DNA of 13,112 nucleotides from Cyanobacteria bacterium K_DeepCast_35m_m2_023 (GTDB lineage Bacteria > Cyanobacteriota > Cyanobacteriia > PCC-6307 > Cyanobiaceae), in contig VGQR01000023.1 in assembly GCA_016882345.1 (NCBI GenBank), positions 1 through 13,112 on the forward strand. Reading direction: 5' to 3'. Both the position numbers and the translations under genes were made by a program. The notes beneath the pieces are model-generated. The model was not told the origin of the DNA and did no database searches. It saw nothing but the letters and a program-made list of their open reading frames with translations. Shown one piece after another: positions 11,959 through 13,112 of this stretch (position 1 is its first letter; every line of letters starts with the position of its first letter).

Positions 11959-13112
11959 ATGGCTGATCAGGACACTGCCAAGCCGATTGTGGCTCCACAG
12001 CAGCCGCTCAACAGCGGCGGCGGCTGGCCATTGATCGACGGCTGGGCCCGCTCCACCCTGGCGCCCGCGGGGCCGCGGCTGTGGCAGACCCTCAACCACC
12101 AGAGCGCCTGCCTGAGCTGTGCCTGGGGCACGGGGGGGCAGAACGGCGGCTTTCGCGATGAGCTGGGGGAACCCCTGCAGCGTTGCCTCAAGAGCGTGGA
12201 GGCGATCAGCGCCGAGCTGCAGCCGGCGGTGCCGGCGGAGGTGTTTGCAGGCCGCACACTGGCCGAACTGCAGCAGCTCGATTCGGCGTTCTGCGATCGC
12301 CTGGGCCGCCTGGATCGCCCGCTGATACGGCGCGAGGGCAGGGATCACTATGCGCCGATCAGCTGGGATGAGGTGCACGCCCTGACGGCCGAGGCCTTTG
12401 CAAGGCCGGCGCCCGAGCGCGTGGCCTCTTACAGCTCCGGGCGCTCCTCCAATGAAGCGGCGTTTTTGCTGCAGTTGCTGCTGCGGGCGATGGGGTCCAA
12501 CAATCTGGCCGATTGCTCGGACCTGTGCCATGCCCCCTCGACCCTTGGCTTGCAGCAGGCCTTTGGCAGCGGCACCTCCAACGTCAACCTCGAGGGCTTG
12601 CAGCAAGCCGACTGCGTGGTGCTGTTGGGCTCCAATGCGCCGGCCAACCATCCCCGCCTGATGAACGAGTTGATCCGCCTGCGGTCCCGGGGCGGCACGG
12701 TGATTGTGATCAACCCGATTCTTGAAGTGGGTCTGCTCAAGTTCGGCTCGCCGGCGTTTCCGATTCGCTCGATGCTGCGTGGATCGGACATTGCCTCGAT
12801 CCTGTTGCAGCCGGTCCCGGGCTCAGACACCGCGGTGTTGCTGGGCATCCAGAAGGCGCTGCTGGAGCGCGGTGCCATCGCCTGGGAGTTTGTGAAGACC
12901 CACAGCGAGGGCTGGCAGCCGTTGATCGCCCAGCTTGAGGCCACCAGCTGGGAGGCGATCAGCGCCTGCTGCGGTCTGAGCCGTGAAGAGCTTACGTTGG
13001 CGGCCGAGCGCATCGCCGCGGCGCGGGCCACGGTGTTTGCCTGGGCGATGGGCATCACCCATCACACCAATGGCACGACCAATGTGCGGGCCATTGCCAA
13101 CACCGCTGTGCT
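11959..13112 (+). CDS. FdhF/YdeP-family molybdopterin oxidoreductase, N-terminal part (cut by window end)
   Basis: The first 384 codons of a large bis-MGD-type molybdo-enzyme of the FdhF/YdeP family, related to formate dehydrogenase H but of largely unknown substrate. Features seen are an N-terminal cysteine set SACLSCAWG (C51, C54) plus C76 in LQRCLKSVEAI, which could hold an Fe-S cluster, then HYAPISWDEVHAL. Next come SSGRSSNEAAFLLQLLLRAMGSNNLADCSDLCHAPSTLGL and VVLLGSNAPANHPRLMNELIRLRSRGGTVIVINPILEVGL. C190 in LCHAPS occupies the place of the Sec/Cys molybdenum ligand of formate dehydrogenase (UHGPS). It is not nitrate reductase NarB, which starts with CPYCGVGC. The start ATG 11959 has no obvious Shine-Dalgarno sequence; the first about 20 residues look like a leader. 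Its nearest upstream same-strand gene is the TSUP gene, 813 bases away. The gene runs off the window. Confidence 0.9.
   Translation, partial: MADQDTAKPIVAPQQPLNSGGGWPLIDGWARSTLAPAGPRLWQTLNHQSACLSCAWGTGGQNGGFRDELGEPLQRCLKSVEAISAELQPAVPAEVFAGRTLAELQQLDSAFCDRLGRLDRPLIRREGRDHYAPISWDEVHALTAEAFARPAPERVASYSSGRSSNEAAFLLQLLLRAMGSNNLADCSDLCHAPSTLGLQQAFGSGTSNVNLEGLQQADCVVLLGSNAPANHPRLMNELIRLRSRGGTVIVINPILEVGLLKFGSPAFPIRSMLRGSDIASILLQPVPGSDTAVLLGIQKALLERGAIAWEFVKTHSEGWQPLIAQLEATSWEAISACCGLSREELTLAAERIAAARATVFAWAMGITHHTNGTTNVRAIANTAV
12293..12300. repeat. HIP1 octamer GCGATCGC
   Basis: Third exact copy of the cyanobacterial HIP1 palindrome in the window, within the YdeP-like oxidoreductase gene. Confidence 0.7.

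Noticed and set aside
11959..13112. Assimilatory nitrate reductase narB, suggested by the nearby narM and moa genes
   Set aside because: The N-terminus lacks the NarB CPYCGVGC motif and instead matches the FdhF/YdeP pattern (SSGRSSNEAAF, DLCHAPS, NHPRLMNEL).
1..13112. CRISPR arrays, tRNA/rRNA genes, transposases, prophage or toxin-antitoxin pairs
   Set aside because: I looked for regularly spaced direct repeats, tRNA-like sequence and transposase or phage protein motifs and found none that can be supported.

Overview
The window looks like chromosomal DNA from a high-GC cyanobacterium, most likely a Synechococcus/Cyanobium-type picocyanobacterium. The evidence is a NarM-type nitrate-reductase-associated protein (a family I know from cyanobacteria), three copies of the HIP1 octamer GCGATCGC, and a dense GC-rich layout. 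The genus is an inference. There are no RNA genes, insertion sequences, CRISPR arrays or phage genes that I can see.

Layout. At the left edge is the 5' end of polyphosphate kinase (ppk1, minus strand), preceded on the same strand by an MFS exporter; divergent from these is a small YbjQ/UPF0145 protein. Positions 2297-5277 hold a molybdenum-cofactor (Moco) block: narM (minus), moaC (plus), and a minus-strand run moaA-moaD-moaE. Together MoaA and MoaC make cyclic pyranopterin monophosphate, and MoaD and MoaE add the dithiolene sulfurs. Divergent from moaA is an orphan LuxR-type regulator whose receiver domain has Glu at the phospho-acceptor position and which carries a 15-bp perfect inverted repeat early in its coding sequence. 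After it comes a 706-residue GH18 chitinase with a Pro-rich linker, a CBM2-like domain and a C-terminal domain resembling the end of RTX/type I-secreted proteins. It has no signal peptide and no cysteine at all.

The right third holds a second molybdenum-related set: an XdhC/CoxI-type maturation factor and a MocA-type nucleotidyltransferase (both minus), a TauE/SafE (TSUP) membrane protein (plus), and, after an 813-base gene-poor and partly AT-rich stretch, the first 384 codons of an FdhF/YdeP-family molybdopterin oxidoreductase (plus, cut by the window end).

How they fit. The moa genes supply molybdopterin, narM serves nitrate reductase (narB is not in the window), and XdhC and MocA finish the cofactor for a molybdo-enzyme. 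The main puzzle is that XdhC and MocA normally serve xanthine-oxidase-family enzymes using the cytosine dinucleotide cofactor, whereas the enzyme next to them belongs to the DMSO-reductase/formate-dehydrogenase superfamily. The main candidates for something new are that combination, the signal-less cysteine-free chitinase, and the atypical regulator with its palindrome.
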